The notes under the pieces are model-generated. The model saw nothing but the letters and a program-made list of their open reading frames with translations, made no database searches and was not told the DNA's origin. From Halosimplex rubrum (GTDB taxonomy: Archaea > Halobacteriota > Halobacteria > Halobacteriales > Haloarculaceae): a stretch of DNA of 64,000 nt. A program made the translations under genes and the position numbers. Positions within the stretch are counted from its first letter, which is position 1; each line of letters opens with the position of its first letter. The DNA lies in contig NZ_CP058910.1 of NCBI RefSeq assembly GCF_013415885.1, positions 1,488,001-1,552,000 on the forward strand, read 5' to 3'. Below, piece by piece: positions 8,530-17,581 of this stretch.

Positions 8530-9054
8530 ATGACCCGCGAGTCGCCCGACCGGACCGGCGCGGAGCGGGCGACCGACGGGTCGCCGGGGCTCACCCGCAG
8601 GGCGGCCCTGGCGGCGGTCGGCGCCGGGGCGGCGACGGGACTCGCGGGCTGTCTCGGCGGCGGCCGCGAAGAGATCGTCCTCACCGGGATGGAGCTGTAC
8701 AACTGGACCGGCGCCTCGATCACGGTCGAGGTCACCCTCTCGGCGGGCGGGTCGGAGCTGCTGGCGACGACCGAGACCGTCGCGAACGACTCGAGTACGC
8801 GGGTCACCCGCGACTGGTCGGGCGAGCCCGCCGCCTACCGCCTGCAGGTCGACGCCGTGGACGCCGACCTCGCCGTGGACGCGGACCTGCCGGACGGCAC
8901 CTGGCCCCGCGGGCGGTGCGCCTGGGCGGAGGTCGACTTCGGCAGCCCCAACCGCGAGCGCGAGCCCGGTGGCGCGACGGTAGCGTACTCGGCCAGTGCT
9001 CGCCTCCGCGAGAACGACGAGGGCCCCTTCGGCGAGCAGTGCCCCTCGGAGTGA
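8530..9054 (+). CDS. Tat-exported lipoprotein of unknown function
   Basis: A 174-residue protein with a classical haloarchaeal Tat-lipobox signal: twin arginine in LTRRAALAAVG, an Ala/Gly-rich core, then the lipobox LAGC at about residues 36-39. The mature part predicts as a single beta-sandwich-like domain with repeated Thr/Val strands and a late cysteine pair (GRCAWAE and GEQCPSE) that could form a disulphide. It would be anchored at the outer face of the membrane. No family is recognised. Confidence 0.72.
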   Translation: MTRESPDRTGAERATDGSPGLTRRAALAAVGAGAATGLAGCLGGGREEIVLTGMELYNWTGASITVEVTLSAGGSELLATTETVANDSSTRVTRDWSGEPAAYRLQVDAVDADLAVDADLPDGTWPRGRCAWAEVDFGSPNREREPGGATVAYSASARLRENDEGPFGEQCPSE

Positions 9055-9135
9055 CCGTCCCCTTCTCCCGGAGTCGGCCCTCAGTCGGCCGGGGGCGTGG
9101 GGTGTTTCAAGTGCGTCGACCGCCTACTCCCGACG

Positions 9136-9582
9136 ATGGCCGAGGACATTCCGCGCGAGAAGCCGATCCTGCTGTTCGACGGCGTCTGCAACCTCTGTAA
9201 CGGGTCGATCCAGTTCGTCATCGACCACGACCCCGAGGGCGTCTTCCGGTTCGCGCCGCTGCAATCGGACGCCGGCGAGCGGTTGCTGGACGACGTGGGC
9301 TTCGAGGACTACGACTTCGACACGTTCGTCCTCGTCGACGGCGACGACTACTACACGAAATCCGAGGCCGCGCTGCGGGTCGCGCGTGAGCTGGAGTTCC
9401 CCTGGTCGCTCGCGGGCGCGTTGCGCATCGTGCCGCGGCCGCTCCGGGACGTCGTCTACGATACGGTTGCGAGTCACCGTTACGCCGTGTTCGGCAAGAA
9501 GGCCCAGTGCATGATCCCCTCGCCGGAGATCCGCGAGCGGTTCGTCGAGATGAGCGCCGAGCGCGCCGAAGCCGACGACTGA
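9136..9582 (+). CDS. DCC-family thiol-disulphide oxidoreductase-like protein
   Basis: A 148-residue protein with the DCC (YuxK/DUF393) signature LLFDGVCNLCNGSIQFVIDHD, which includes the redox pair C-N-L-C, and the typical YTKSEAALRVARELEFPW block. Members are thought to have a thioredoxin-like fold; the physiological substrate is unknown. I chose the ATG at 9136 over an in-frame ATG at 9097 because family members begin close to the IPREKPILLFDG strand. Confidence 0.87.
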   Translation: MAEDIPREKPILLFDGVCNLCNGSIQFVIDHDPEGVFRFAPLQSDAGERLLDDVGFEDYDFDTFVLVDGDDYYTKSEAALRVARELEFPWSLAGALRIVPRPLRDVVYDTVASHRYAVFGKKAQCMIPSPEIRERFVEMSAERAEADD

Positions 9583-9928
9583 CGACCGAGCGCGGCGGCC
9601 CCAGTCGCCTTCGGGGCCGACCATCAGCACTCCCCGCAGTTCGCACTGCGAGGCGCCGTTTTCGACGCCCGCGAGCGCCGATCCGCTCTTCGTCCGCGCC
9701 GGAACCGACCGTCGCGTCGTCGCGGCTCTACCCCGCGCCCATCGGTCGGTCCGGCGCGGTGAGGGACGGTCTCCGCCCGCGTCACAGTTATGCCCGTGTA
9801 TCCCCAAACGCGGGTACCATCTCGACGGGTACGCGGGACGGGCGATCGAACATGTACGGGCACTATCCGCGGCGTGCGGACGGGCGGCGGCGACCGACCG
9901 ACGGCGGCGGTCGCGAGTCGACGCGGCA
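9583..9928. other. Intergenic stretch without a recognisable gene
   Basis: About 346 bases between the DCC protein and the flippase-like gene. The open frames on both strands are Arg/Pro-rich with no family signal. An A/T-richer patch (CACAGTTATG, about 9784-9793) could be promoter material. Nothing else is seen. Confidence 0.5.
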
Positions 9929-9940
9929 GTGGGTGGTCGC

Positions 9941-10996
9941 GTGAGTTCCGCGATCCACCGCTCGGAGCGCTCGCTCGGGCGCGCCGCGCGCAGGGCCTTG
10001 GCGGTGATCGCGACGCTGGCGGCCGTCGCCGGAGCGGTCGCGGTCGTCGGTCCCGGGGCGATACGGGCGGCGCTGGCCGGCGCGGACGCCGGGACGGTCG
10101 CGCTGGTCGCCGGCGTCGCGGTCGCGGTGCTACTCGCGCGCGGGCTCGCGCTCCGCGTCCTACTGGGTATTCTCGGCCACGACGCCCCGCTGACTCGCGT
10201 CCTCGGCGCGTACGTCGCGACGACGGTCGTCAGCACGGTCGTCCCCGGCGGGCAGGCGGGCGGTGCGCCGGTCAACGGCCTGCTCGTCGCGCGCTCCTCG
10301 GCGGCCGACTACGAGGACGGCGTCGCCGCGGTCGTCGCCGTCAGCGCCCTCACCAACGTCCTCGTCGGGGCGTTCGGCGTCGTCGGCGTCGTCGCGCTGC
10401 TCGCGACCGCGGACGCCGGTCACGTGGCCGGGCTCGCGTCCGCCGGCGTCGCCCTCGTGGCCCTGGCCGCGGCGGGCGCGGTCGGCCTCTGGCGGGTCCG
10501 CGACCGCGCGACCGAGCGGGGCGTCTCGCTGGCCGCCCGGCTCGCCGCCGCGCTCCGGATCGTCCCCCGCTTCACCCCGCCGGACCGGGCGGCCATCGCC
10601 GAACGGGTCGGCCGGTTTCGGACCGCACTGGCGCGCCTGCGCGGCGGGTCGCCCCGGCAACTCGCGACGCTCGTCGGCCTGCTCGCCGTCGCCCACGCGC
10701 TGACGATCGCCGCGCTGTGGCTCTCCTTCCGAGCGGTCGGCGAATCGGTCTCGGTCGGCGTCCTGCTGGCCGTGATCCCGGCGGCCGTCGCGGCGGCGGT
10801 CGTCCCCGCGCCGGGCGCCAGCGGCGTCGACGCGGCGCTCGTCGGTCTGCTCGCCGCCGGCACGACCGCCGTCGCTCCGGTCGCCGGCGCCGCCGTCCTC
10901 GTCTACCGCGTCGCCACGTCCGGTCCGACCCTGGTCGCCGGAACGAGCGCGGTCGCGGTGATGGCGTCGCTCGGCTGGTTCCGAGACGCCGACTGA
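9941..10996 (+). CDS. Lysylphosphatidylglycerol synthase TM-region/flippase-like membrane protein
   Basis: A 351-residue protein with about eight hydrophobic helices. The family signature VVSTVVPGGQAGGAPVN (about residues 86-102) marks the UPF0104/LPG_synthase_TM group, whose members are often annotated as flippase-like. The substrate is unknown. Two GTG starts lie in frame (9929 and 9941); neither has a strong ribosome-binding site and I picked the nearer one. The stop codon sits inside the first unit of a 19-bp tandem repeat. Confidence 0.8.
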   Translation: MSSAIHRSERSLGRAARRALAVIATLAAVAGAVAVVGPGAIRAALAGADAGTVALVAGVAVAVLLARGLALRVLLGILGHDAPLTRVLGAYVATTVVSTVVPGGQAGGAPVNGLLVARSSAADYEDGVAAVVAVSALTNVLVGAFGVVGVVALLATADAGHVAGLASAGVALVALAAAGAVGLWRVRDRATERGVSLAARLAAALRIVPRFTPPDRAAIAERVGRFRTALARLRGGSPRQLATLVGLLAVAHALTIAALWLSFRAVGESVSVGVLLAVIPAAVAAAVVPAPGASGVDAALVGLLAAGTTAVAPVAGAAVLVYRVATSGPTLVAGTSAVAVMASLGWFRDAD

Positions 10997-11050
10997 CGCC
11001 ACCGACGCCGACTGACGCCACCGACGCCGACTGACGCCACCGACGCCGAC
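10994..11050. repeat. Three perfect tandem copies of a 19-bp unit
   Basis: The unit TGACGCCACCGACGCCGAC is repeated head to tail at 10994-11012, 11013-11031 and 11032-11050. The first copy supplies the stop codon of the upstream membrane protein gene. The array ends ten bases from where the convergent reductase pseudogene loses homology, so it marks the rearrangement junction. Confidence 0.9.
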
Positions 11051-11059
11051 TGACGAGCC

Positions 11060-11479
11060 GCGCTCGCCGAAGACGAGGTGGGCGTCGCCGACGCCGACGC
11101 GGGCGTACTGCTTGACCATCGGGTAGATGGGGGTGATCCCGGTCCCGGTGGCGACGAAGACGGCGTCGCGGGCGAAGCTGCGGACGGAGAGGGTGCCGTC
11201 GACGGGTTCGACCTCGATCTCGTCGCCCGGCCGTCGCTCGTGCATGAACACGGAGCCGTTGCCGTCGTCGTAGCGCTTGATCGCGAGGACGAGCTCGTTC
11301 GTCCCGGGGAGGTTCGCGGCGGTGTACGGACGGGTCTCCTCGTCGCCGTCGAGTTCGAAGTGGACGGCGGTGTGTTGCCCGGGCTCGTAGCGAAAGCGGT
11401 GGTCCTCGGCGACCAGCCGGAACTGCTTCACGTCCGGTGTCATCCGATGCACGTCGGCGACGGTGACGGTGATAGACAT
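11060..11479 (-). pseudogene. Truncated FAD-binding ferredoxin/flavodoxin-NADP reductase family gene
   Basis: Starting at ATG 11479, the frame reads as an FNR-family protein. It has MSITVTVADVHRMTPDV, the flavin-binding motif RPYTAANLPG (the RxYS/T type), a GSVFMHERRPGDEIEV turn, and the nucleotide-binding loop FVATGTGITPIYPMV. Family-like sequence ends abruptly after VFGER at about 11060. The frame then runs through the 19-bp repeats and backwards through the neighbouring gene. Roughly the last 70-90 residues of the NAD(P)-binding domain are missing, so activity is unlikely. Confidence 0.8.
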
Positions 11480-11493
11480 GGGGAACCGCGCTA

Positions 11494-11572
11494 TAGTAGA
11501 ATTTGAAAGCGTTTGCTCGTCGACCGCGCGACTGCGTGCGGTCATCCGAGCGATGTCTTTCAAATTCTACTA
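11494..11572. repeat. 79-bp imperfect palindrome with 16-bp perfect arms
   Basis: The left arm TAGTAGAATTTGAAAG (11494-11509) is the exact reverse complement of the right arm at 11557-11572. Between them the 47 bases also pair in part: GCTCG with CGAGC, and GACCGC with GCGGTC. It lies between the start of the reductase pseudogene and the DUF211 gene. It could be a miniature inverted-repeat element or a large cruciform; no clear target duplication is visible. Confidence 0.85.
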
Positions 11573-11664
11573 CAGGAGTCGCCGACGGAACGACGTGCTG
11601 GCGACCCGACACCTGACGGTTCCTCTGGCCCGCACTTTTGTACGTCGCGGTCTGACGGCTCACC

Positions 11665-11955
11665 ATGGCACCCGTTCGCCGACTCGTCGTCGACGTGTTG
11701 AAACCGCACGACCCGCCGCTGCTCGCCTTTACCGAGCACCTGAGCGAGCTCGACTCCGTCGAGGGCGCGAGCACGTCGCTGGTCGAACTCGACCAGGAGG
11801 TCCAGAACGTGAAGATCACGCTCGAGGGCGAGGACCTGGACTTCGATGCCGTCGAGGCGGCCGTCGAGGACCTCAGCGGGACGGTCCACTCCGTCGACGA
11901 GGTGGCCTGTGGCGACTACGTCGTCGAGCACCGGCTCACGCCCCAGGACGGCTGA
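11665..11955 (+). CDS. DUF211 family protein
   Basis: A 96-residue ferredoxin-like-fold protein beginning MAPVRRLVVDVLKPHDPP, with the DUF211 core VEGASTSLVELDQEVQNVKITLEGEDL and GTVHSVDEVACGDYVV. The family is small, cytoplasmic and of unknown function. The following VIT1-like membrane protein gene starts two bases after this stop, so the two are surely co-transcribed. The pairing suggests a role as a sensor or accessory of that transporter (inference). Confidence 0.9.
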   Translation: MAPVRRLVVDVLKPHDPPLLAFTEHLSELDSVEGASTSLVELDQEVQNVKITLEGEDLDFDAVEAAVEDLSGTVHSVDEVACGDYVVEHRLTPQDG

Positions 11956-11957
11956 CC

Positions 11958-12536
11958 GTGTCCGTCCTCGACCGCGCCCGCCGCCTGCTCGGCAAGGAAG
12001 ACGTCCTCTCGATCGCCCGGCGGTACTTCGTCTCGAACGGCTTCGACGGGACGCTCACGGCGATCGGCGTCGTCGTCGGTGCGGTCCTCTCGGGCGTCCC
12101 CGACGGCGCGACGGTGATCAAGATCGGCGCCGGCGCGGCCGTCGGGCTGGGTACCTCGGCGGTCTGGAGCGTCTGGGAGATCGAGCGCGCCGAGACCCGC
12201 GCGGAGATCCGCCGCGTCGAGCGGGCGATGCTCACCGACCTCGACGACACGCGCATCCAGCGCGAGCAGAGCGGCGCCCGCGTCGTCCACGCGGCCGCCA
12301 GCGGCCTCGGCCCGCTCATCGGGATCGTCGTCCCCCTGATCCCCTTCTTCTTCGAGGGGACCGTCTTCTCGATGGTCGAGGCCGCGCTGGCTTCGGTCGC
12401 GCTGGGCGTCGGCGTCCTCGGCGCCTTCGGCGCGTACATGGGGTCGATCTCCGGCCAGCGCTGGTACGTCGCCGCCGCCCGGATGGGGCTGGCGGGCCTG
12501 GTCGTCGCCGTCATCAACGTCTTCCTGCCGGGGTGA
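11958..12536 (+). CDS. VIT1/CCC1-like membrane protein
   Basis: A 192-residue protein starting at GTG 11958, just after the DUF211 stop. It opens with the amphipathic segment FVSNGFDGTLTAIGVVVGAVLSG, which resembles the first helix of the VIT1/CCC1 vacuolar iron/manganese transporter family. A charged helical insert (EIERAETRAEIRRVERAM) and three more membrane helices follow. It is a shortened relative of the family; metal specificity, or even transport, is unproven. Confidence 0.72.
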   Translation: MSVLDRARRLLGKEDVLSIARRYFVSNGFDGTLTAIGVVVGAVLSGVPDGATVIKIGAGAAVGLGTSAVWSVWEIERAETRAEIRRVERAMLTDLDDTRIQREQSGARVVHAAASGLGPLIGIVVPLIPFFFEGTVFSMVEAALASVALGVGVLGAFGAYMGSISGQRWYVAAARMGLAGLVVAVINVFLPG

Positions 12537-12581
12537 CCGACGGCGCGAGCGAGGCGGTCACGCCGGCCGCGCGGCCCCGAC

Positions 12582-13031
12582 TCAATCGTTGACTGGCGAC
12601 TCCCGGCGGCCGGTGAACTCGTCGGGGTCGAGCCGGAAGAAGTCGAACGACACCATCCGCAGCGGCTCCTCGAACACGTCGACCAGCGGGATGTCGACCC
12701 GCTCCATCTCGGCGAGCGTCTCCGTCGCGATCCCCTCTTCGTCGACGTTCTGGAGCCGCCCGCGGGCGACCACGCTCCGCCAGCGCCCGTCCCCGTCGCC
12801 GTACGCGACGAACGTCACCGCTCTGCCCGACAGGTCCCCGGGGTCGTCCTCGTGACCGAGCGAAACCCGGAAGTGAAACACGCGACGTTCCGCGTCGTAG
12901 CCGTACGACACCGGGACGGCGTCCGGCGGTTCGTCCCCCTCCGTCGACAGCGAGAGCACTCCCGTCCCCCCGCTCCCCAGGAACTGGTCGACCGCCGCCG
13001 CATCCATCTCGACCTCCTCTGCGTCGGTCAT
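12582..13031 (-). CDS. Pyridoxamine 5'-phosphate oxidase-like flavin-binding protein
   Basis: A 149-residue split-barrel protein with the pattern FLGSGGTGVLSLSTEGDEPPDAVPVSYGYD, then FHFRVSLGHEDDP and WRSVVARGRLQNV, as in haloarchaeal PNPOx-like proteins that bind FMN or related cofactors. The true substrate is unknown; it is not likely to be the vitamin B6 enzyme itself. I chose the ATG at 13031 because family sequences begin a few residues before the first strand. It lies convergent to the VIT1-like gene and downstream of the P-type ATPase on the same strand. Confidence 0.8.
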   Translation of the reverse strand: MTDAEEVEMDAAAVDQFLGSGGTGVLSLSTEGDEPPDAVPVSYGYDAERRVFHFRVSLGHEDDPGDLSGRAVTFVAYGDGDGRWRSVVARGRLQNVDEEGIATETLAEMERVDIPLVDVFEEPLRMVSFDFFRLDPDEFTGRRESPVND

Positions 13032-13123
13032 ACAGACAGGTACGCACGTCGCGTTGTTAAGCCCGCCGCCGGCACCGTCGTCTCCGGCTGCTCTCCCACT
13101 GTCTCGTCGCTTCGCCCCCCTCG

Positions 13124-15838
13124 TTACGCGCCGCCCGGCCCCGTCTCCGGGGCCGCGTCCGCCGTCCCGTTCGGGTCGCGCAGGCGCCGGACGCCCACGG
13201 CCACGAGCAGGTACGCCGGGAGCGTGACCGCGAAGACGCCGGCGATGGTCCCCCAGTCGCCGACACCGAGCGCGACCGTGTCGAAGTACGCGGCCAGCGG
13301 GCTGTACAGGACGGCCAGCTGCAGGGCCAGCGAGCCCGCGACGGCGGCGAACAGCCAGCGGTTCGACAGCGTCGGCGTCTCCCGCAGCCAGCGGACGACG
13401 AACAGCTTCCCGAACTCCAGAACGACGAACGCGGTGAAGATCATCGTCCGGACGTAGGCGTCCACCTCGCCGGCGCCGTCGAGCAGGAGGGCCAGCAGCC
13501 CGAGCATGACGGCGGTCGTCACCGCTCCCGTGCCGCCGACGAGCCCGAGCATCGGCCGGTCGACGATGCCCCTGTCGGGTTCGCGCGGCGGCCGCTCCAT
13601 CACGTCGCCGCTCTCGGGGTCGGCCCCCAGCGCCAGCGCGGGCAGCCCGTCGGTCAGCAGGTTGATCCACAGCAGTTGAACCGCCGGGAGGACGAGATAC
13701 CCGCCGAGCGACGCGAGGAAGACGATCGCGACCTCGGCGACGTTGGCGCTCAGCAGGTAGGCGACGAACTTCCAGATGTTGTCGAAGATGGCTCGACCGC
13801 GCTGGACCGCCCGCGCGATGGTCGCGTAGTTGTCGTCGAGCAGGACCACGTCGCTGGCCTGTTTGGCCACGTCCGTCCCGCGGACGCCCATCGCGACGCC
13901 AACGTCGGCGTTTTTCAGCGCCGGCGCGTCGTTGACGCCGTCGCCGGTCATCGCCACGGTGCGGCCGTTCGCCTGCAACGCGCGCAACACACGGACCTTG
14001 TGCTCCGGGGAGGCACGCGCGAACACGTCGACCTCGCCGACCCGTTCGCGGAGTTCGTCGTCGCTCAGCCCCTCGATCTCCCGACCGTCGACCACGTCGC
14101 CGCCCAGCCCGAGTTCCGCGCCGATGGCCGCCGCGGTCCGGACGTTGTCGCCGGTGATCATCTTCACGTCGATGCCCGCCCGCCGGGTCCGCGCGACGGC
14201 GTCGGCCACTTCCTCGCGGGGCGGGTCGAGCATCCCGATCAGGCCGACGAACACCAGGTCGTCCAGGTCGTCGGCGCCGTCGAGTCCCCCCTCGCCATCG
14301 GCGTCGAACCCCCGACCGTCCTCGGTGTAGGCGACCGCGAGCACGCGCAGCGCGTCGTCGGCGAACGCGCGGGTCCGCTCGCGGACTCGCTCGGCGCCCG
14401 CCTCGTCCAGCTCGTCCGGACCGTCGTCGGTCAGCACGCGCGAGCACTTCTCGACGACCACCTCCGGCGCCCCCTTGACGTAGGCGCGGTCGCCGTGGAC
14501 CGTCCCCATCCACTTGCGTTCGGAGGAGAAGGGGATCTCGTCGGTCCTGGGGTGCCCCTCGCGGAGCGCGGCCACGTCGAAGCCACGGTCCTCGGCGGCC
14601 GCGACGAGCGCCCGCTCGGTCGGGTCGCCCTCCTCAGCGGTCGCGTCGTTGCAGAGTGCGCCCGCACGCAAGAGCAGGTCGACGCGGTCGCGTTCCGTCG
14701 CCGCCCCGCTCTCGACGGGGTCGGTCGCCGCCGTCGCGCCGCCGTTCGCGGCGGCCGTCCCCTCGCCCTCCGCGGCGGCCACCGCGTCGAAGTCGACGAC
14801 GCCGTCGTCGACCCACAGCCGGCTGACCGCCATCCGCCCTTCGGTGAGCGTACCCGTCTTGTCGGTACAGACCACGTCGACGGCGCCCAGGGCTTCGACC
14901 GCGGGCAACCGACGCACGAGGGCGTTCTCGTCGGCCATCCGCCGGACGCCCAGCGCGAGCGTCAGCGTCACGACGGCCGGGAGTCCCTCCGGGACGGCCG
15001 CGACGGCCAGCGATATCGCCGTCAGCGCCGTCTGTAGCGGCTCGACGCCGCGGAGCCAGAGCAGGGGAACGACCAGCGCCGCCAGCCCGACGACGCCCAG
15101 CCCCAGCGTCCGTCCGAGGTCGTCGAGCTCGGCCTGCAGCGGCGTCTCGGTCTCCTCCGTGTCGGCCAGCTGGCGCGCGATGGCGCCCACCTCGGTGTCC
15201 TCGCCGGTCGCGGTCACGACGAACGCCCCCCGGCCGCGGGTGACCGCCGTGGACTTGTAGCCCATCGACGACCGCTCGGCCAGCGGCGCGTCGGCGGCGA
15301 CCGGCTCGACCGACTTCGAGACCGGGAGGCTCTCGCCGGTCAGCGCCGCCTCGTCGACCTCCAGCCCCGTCGCCTCGACCAGCCGGCCGTCCGCCGGTAC
15401 CACGTCGCCGCCCGACAGTTCGACCACGTCGCCCGGGACCAGCTCGGTCGCCTCGACCTCGTCGGTCTCGCCGTCGCGGCGGACGACGGCGCTGGGCGCG
15501 GTGAGTTCCCGCAGCGATTCGAGGCTCTGCTCGGCGCGGTAGTCCTGGACGAACCCGAAGACGCCGTTGGCGACGACGATGACCGCGATGAGGACGGCGT
15601 CGACGGCGTGGCCGGCCCACACCGACAGCGCCGCGGCGGCGAGCAACACCCAGATGAGCCAGCTGTCGAACTGCGCGAGGAAGATGTCGACCGGCGAGCG
15701 GGCCGCACCGCGGGCGATCTCGTTCGGGCCGTGTTCGTCGCGCCGTTCGGCCGCTTCGGCCGCCGAGAGCCCCGACTCGTCGACCTCCGCGTCGGCGAGC
15801 GCCTCGTCGATCGACCGGCTGTGCTGGGGCTCTGTCAC
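13124..15838 (-). CDS. P-type cation-transporting ATPase (P2, calcium-pump-like)
   Basis: A 904-residue P-type ATPase. In order: an N-terminal cation-ATPase domain (about residues 1-70), the first membrane pair, the actuator loop with TGES, the phosphorylation motif DKTGTLTEG with Asp326, and the hinge [18 protein letters not shown]. The C-terminal six helices include [19 protein letters not shown], typical of P2 pumps for Ca2+ or Mn2+/Na+. It would use ATP to extrude a cation. An Ala/Glu-rich insert sits in the nucleotide domain. It is a single gene upstream of a PNPOx-like protein. Confidence 0.93.
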   Translation of the reverse strand: MTEPQHSRSIDEALADAEVDESGLSAAEAAERRDEHGPNEIARGAARSPVDIFLAQFDSWLIWVLLAAAALSVWAGHAVDAVLIAVIVVANGVFGFVQDYRAEQSLESLRELTAPSAVVRRDGETDEVEATELVPGDVVELSGGDVVPADGRLVEATGLEVDEAALTGESLPVSKSVEPVAADAPLAERSSMGYKSTAVTRGRGAFVVTATGEDTEVGAIARQLADTEETETPLQAELDDLGRTLGLGVVGLAALVVPLLWLRGVEPLQTALTAISLAVAAVPEGLPAVVTLTLALGVRRMADENALVRRLPAVEALGAVDVVCTDKTGTLTEGRMAVSRLWVDDGVVDFDAVAAAEGEGTAAANGGATAATDPVESGAATERDRVDLLLRAGALCNDATAEEGDPTERALVAAAEDRGFDVAALREGHPRTDEIPFSSERKWMGTVHGDRAYVKGAPEVVVEKCSRVLTDDGPDELDEAGAERVRERTRAFADDALRVLAVAYTEDGRGFDADGEGGLDGADDLDDLVFVGLIGMLDPPREEVADAVARTRRAGIDVKMITGDNVRTAAAIGAELGLGGDVVDGREIEGLSDDELRERVGEVDVFARASPEHKVRVLRALQANGRTVAMTGDGVNDAPALKNADVGVAMGVRGTDVAKQASDVVLLDDNYATIARAVQRGRAIFDNIWKFVAYLLSANVAEVAIVFLASLGGYLVLPAVQLLWINLLTDGLPALALGADPESGDVMERPPREPDRGIVDRPMLGLVGGTGAVTTAVMLGLLALLLDGAGEVDAYVRTMIFTAFVVLEFGKLFVVRWLRETPTLSNRWLFAAVAGSLALQLAVLYSPLAAYFDTVALGVGDWGTIAGVFAVTLPAYLLVAVGVRRLRDPNGTADAAPETGPGGA

Positions 15839-15973
15839 TGCCAGCGCCTTCTCGTTCCGGTCCTATCGGTGTTTGGTCGAGTCGGCGTTCGCGCGACCGC
15901 CCGAATCGCGGTCCCGAAACAGCACGGCGATGCGACTCCGTATTCAGCGGGCGTTACTCGCGCTCTCCGCAAA

Positions 15974-15978
15974 CTTAA
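15974..15978 (+). promoter_or_regulatory. TATA element of the HTH_10 regulator
   Basis: CTTAA in the context AAACTTAACT lies about 29 bases before the ATG at 16005, fitting a leaderless transcript. Confidence 0.45.
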
Positions 15979-16004
15979 CTGTGGGCGGGATCTGTCCCTG
16001 AACA

Positions 16005-16679
16005 ATGGCGATCACCACCGAATTCATTCTCAGCTCGCCCGTACTCCCACTCGTCAGTATCACTGAGCGACTCCCACCGAACGAGATTGAATGCACCCAC
16101 GCACTCTGTCTCCAGTCAGACGTTCGGATGTTCATCGTTCAGATCGACCCCGACGACGATGTTGCCGAAGCGGAACTCGTCGCGCTTGACGAGATCGAGG
16201 AGACGACCGTGCTCGGAGAGACGAGCGAAAAAGTCGTCTACAAACTCACTGTCGACATCGACGAGTCGGTCTCTGCGGCGTTCGATCCGGAACGCATCGA
16301 CGGGGCGCCCGTCGAACCGACGACCATCACGCCGGAGGGGTGGCACGAACGAAAGGTGTTCACGGACTTCGAGGCGTTTACCGAGTTCCGCGAGAGCTGT
16401 GAGGACAACGGGATCTCTTTCGACCTGCTCTCGATGACCCCCGATCCATCGCAGGCCGATGAAGTGTCACAGGACGGGCTGACGGACCGACAGCGAGAGG
16501 CGCTCACACTCGCAATCTCTCGTGGGTACTACGAGAGTCCCCGTCAGGTCACGACGGAAGCTCTCGCCGAGGAGATGGGTATCTCCCAGCCCTCTCTGTC
16601 CGGCCTCCTCCGCAGAGCAGAGCGCCGAGTGCTCACCGCCTCGCTCGATACTCGGGTTACCTTAAACACCCTCTCCTGA
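16005..16679 (+). CDS. Bacterio-opsin-activator-type (HTH_10) transcription regulator
   Basis: A 224-residue protein. The C-terminal third has the HTH_10 signature LTDRQREALTLAISRGYYESPRQVTTEALAEEMGIS, followed by the recognition-helix segment SLSGLLRRAERRVL. The N-terminal 150 residues form a sensor-like domain without PAS or GAF motifs. Codon usage is less GC-extreme than in its neighbours. It precedes and probably controls the SDR-MFS pair on the same strand (inference). Confidence 0.88.
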   Translation: MAITTEFILSSPVLPLVSITERLPPNEIECTHALCLQSDVRMFIVQIDPDDDVAEAELVALDEIEETTVLGETSEKVVYKLTVDIDESVSAAFDPERIDGAPVEPTTITPEGWHERKVFTDFEAFTEFRESCEDNGISFDLLSMTPDPSQADEVSQDGLTDRQREALTLAISRGYYESPRQVTTEALAEEMGISQPSLSGLLRRAERRVLTASLDTRVTLNTLS

Positions 16680-16720
16680 TAGGATCGGTTCTATTCAGTA
16701 CAGTGGCCTCGATTCGAGTG

Positions 16721-17581
16721 ATGCCATCAACGGCTGAGTCCGGGTGTGACGGACAGGTCTGGTTCATTACGGGTGCGAGCCGCGGTATGGGTCGTGAATT
16801 CGCCACAGCCGCTTTGGAAGCAGGACACGCTGTCGTGGCCACCGGCCGGGAGATCGACGCCGTGGCCGAGGCCGTCGGCGAGTCCGAGGATCTTCTGGTC
16901 GCGGAGTTGGACGTTACCGAGCCCGAAGACGCCGAGTCGGCAGCGCAGGCGGCCCTGGATCGGTTCGGCCGGATCGACGTGCTGGTCAACAACGCCGGCG
17001 TCTCGTACAAGGGCTTTTTCGAAGAGATGGAGATAGCGGAGATCAGACACCAACTGGAAGTGAATCTCTTCGGAGCGATGCGTGTCACCCGCGCTGTCCT
17101 CCCGGTCATGCGCGACCAGCGGTCTGGGCACGTCGTCTCCATTTCCTCGGGCGCGGGGCTACGGGGGTTCGGGTTCAGTTCGGCCTACGCCGCCTCGAAG
17201 CACGGGCTCGAGGGGTGGATGGACGCACTCCACGACGAGATCGAACCCTTCGGCATCGATACGACCGTTGTCAACCCGGGGTGGTTCCGAACGACCCTCC
17301 ATTCTGACCGATCGATGCCGTTCACTGACCCCGCGATCGACGACTACGACGAGCGACGCGCGGAGCAGATCGAATGGTGGGGGAAACAGGGTGGCCAACA
17401 GCCCAACGACCCGGCCGAACTCGCCGACGCGCTGGTCGAGATCGCTGCCGAGGACGACCCGCCGCGCCGGTTCGTCGCCGGTGAAGACGCGGTCGAACTC
17501 GCCGAGGGGAAAGCCGCCGGACTTCGCGAGCAGGTCGACGCGTATCGCGACCGTTCGACGTCGATGAGGTACGACACGTGA
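16721..17581 (+). CDS. Short-chain dehydrogenase/reductase
   Basis: A 286-residue classical SDR. It has the nucleotide-binding TGASRGMG motif, the NNAG motif, and the catalytic YxxxK as Tyr156-Ala-Ala-Ser-Lys160, with the preceding serine in VSISSGAG. It oxidises or reduces an alcohol/carbonyl with NAD(P). I place the start at ATG 16721 because it precedes the Rossmann strand by a normal distance; an in-frame GTG lies at 16703. It overlaps the MFS gene by GTGA, so the two are translated together. Confidence 0.92.
   Translation: MPSTAESGCDGQVWFITGASRGMGREFATAALEAGHAVVATGREIDAVAEAVGESEDLLVAELDVTEPEDAESAAQAALDRFGRIDVLVNNAGVSYKGFFEEMEIAEIRHQLEVNLFGAMRVTRAVLPVMRDQRSGHVVSISSGAGLRGFGFSSAYAASKHGLEGWMDALHDEIEPFGIDTTVVNPGWFRTTLHSDRSMPFTDPAIDDYDERRAEQIEWWGKQGGQQPNDPAELADALVEIAAEDDPPRRFVAGEDAVELAEGKAAGLREQVDAYRDRSTSMRYDT

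Noticed and set aside
11494-11572. A complete insertion sequence around the palindrome
   Set aside because: No transposase fragment lies between or near the arms, so only a miniature element or regulatory structure is possible.
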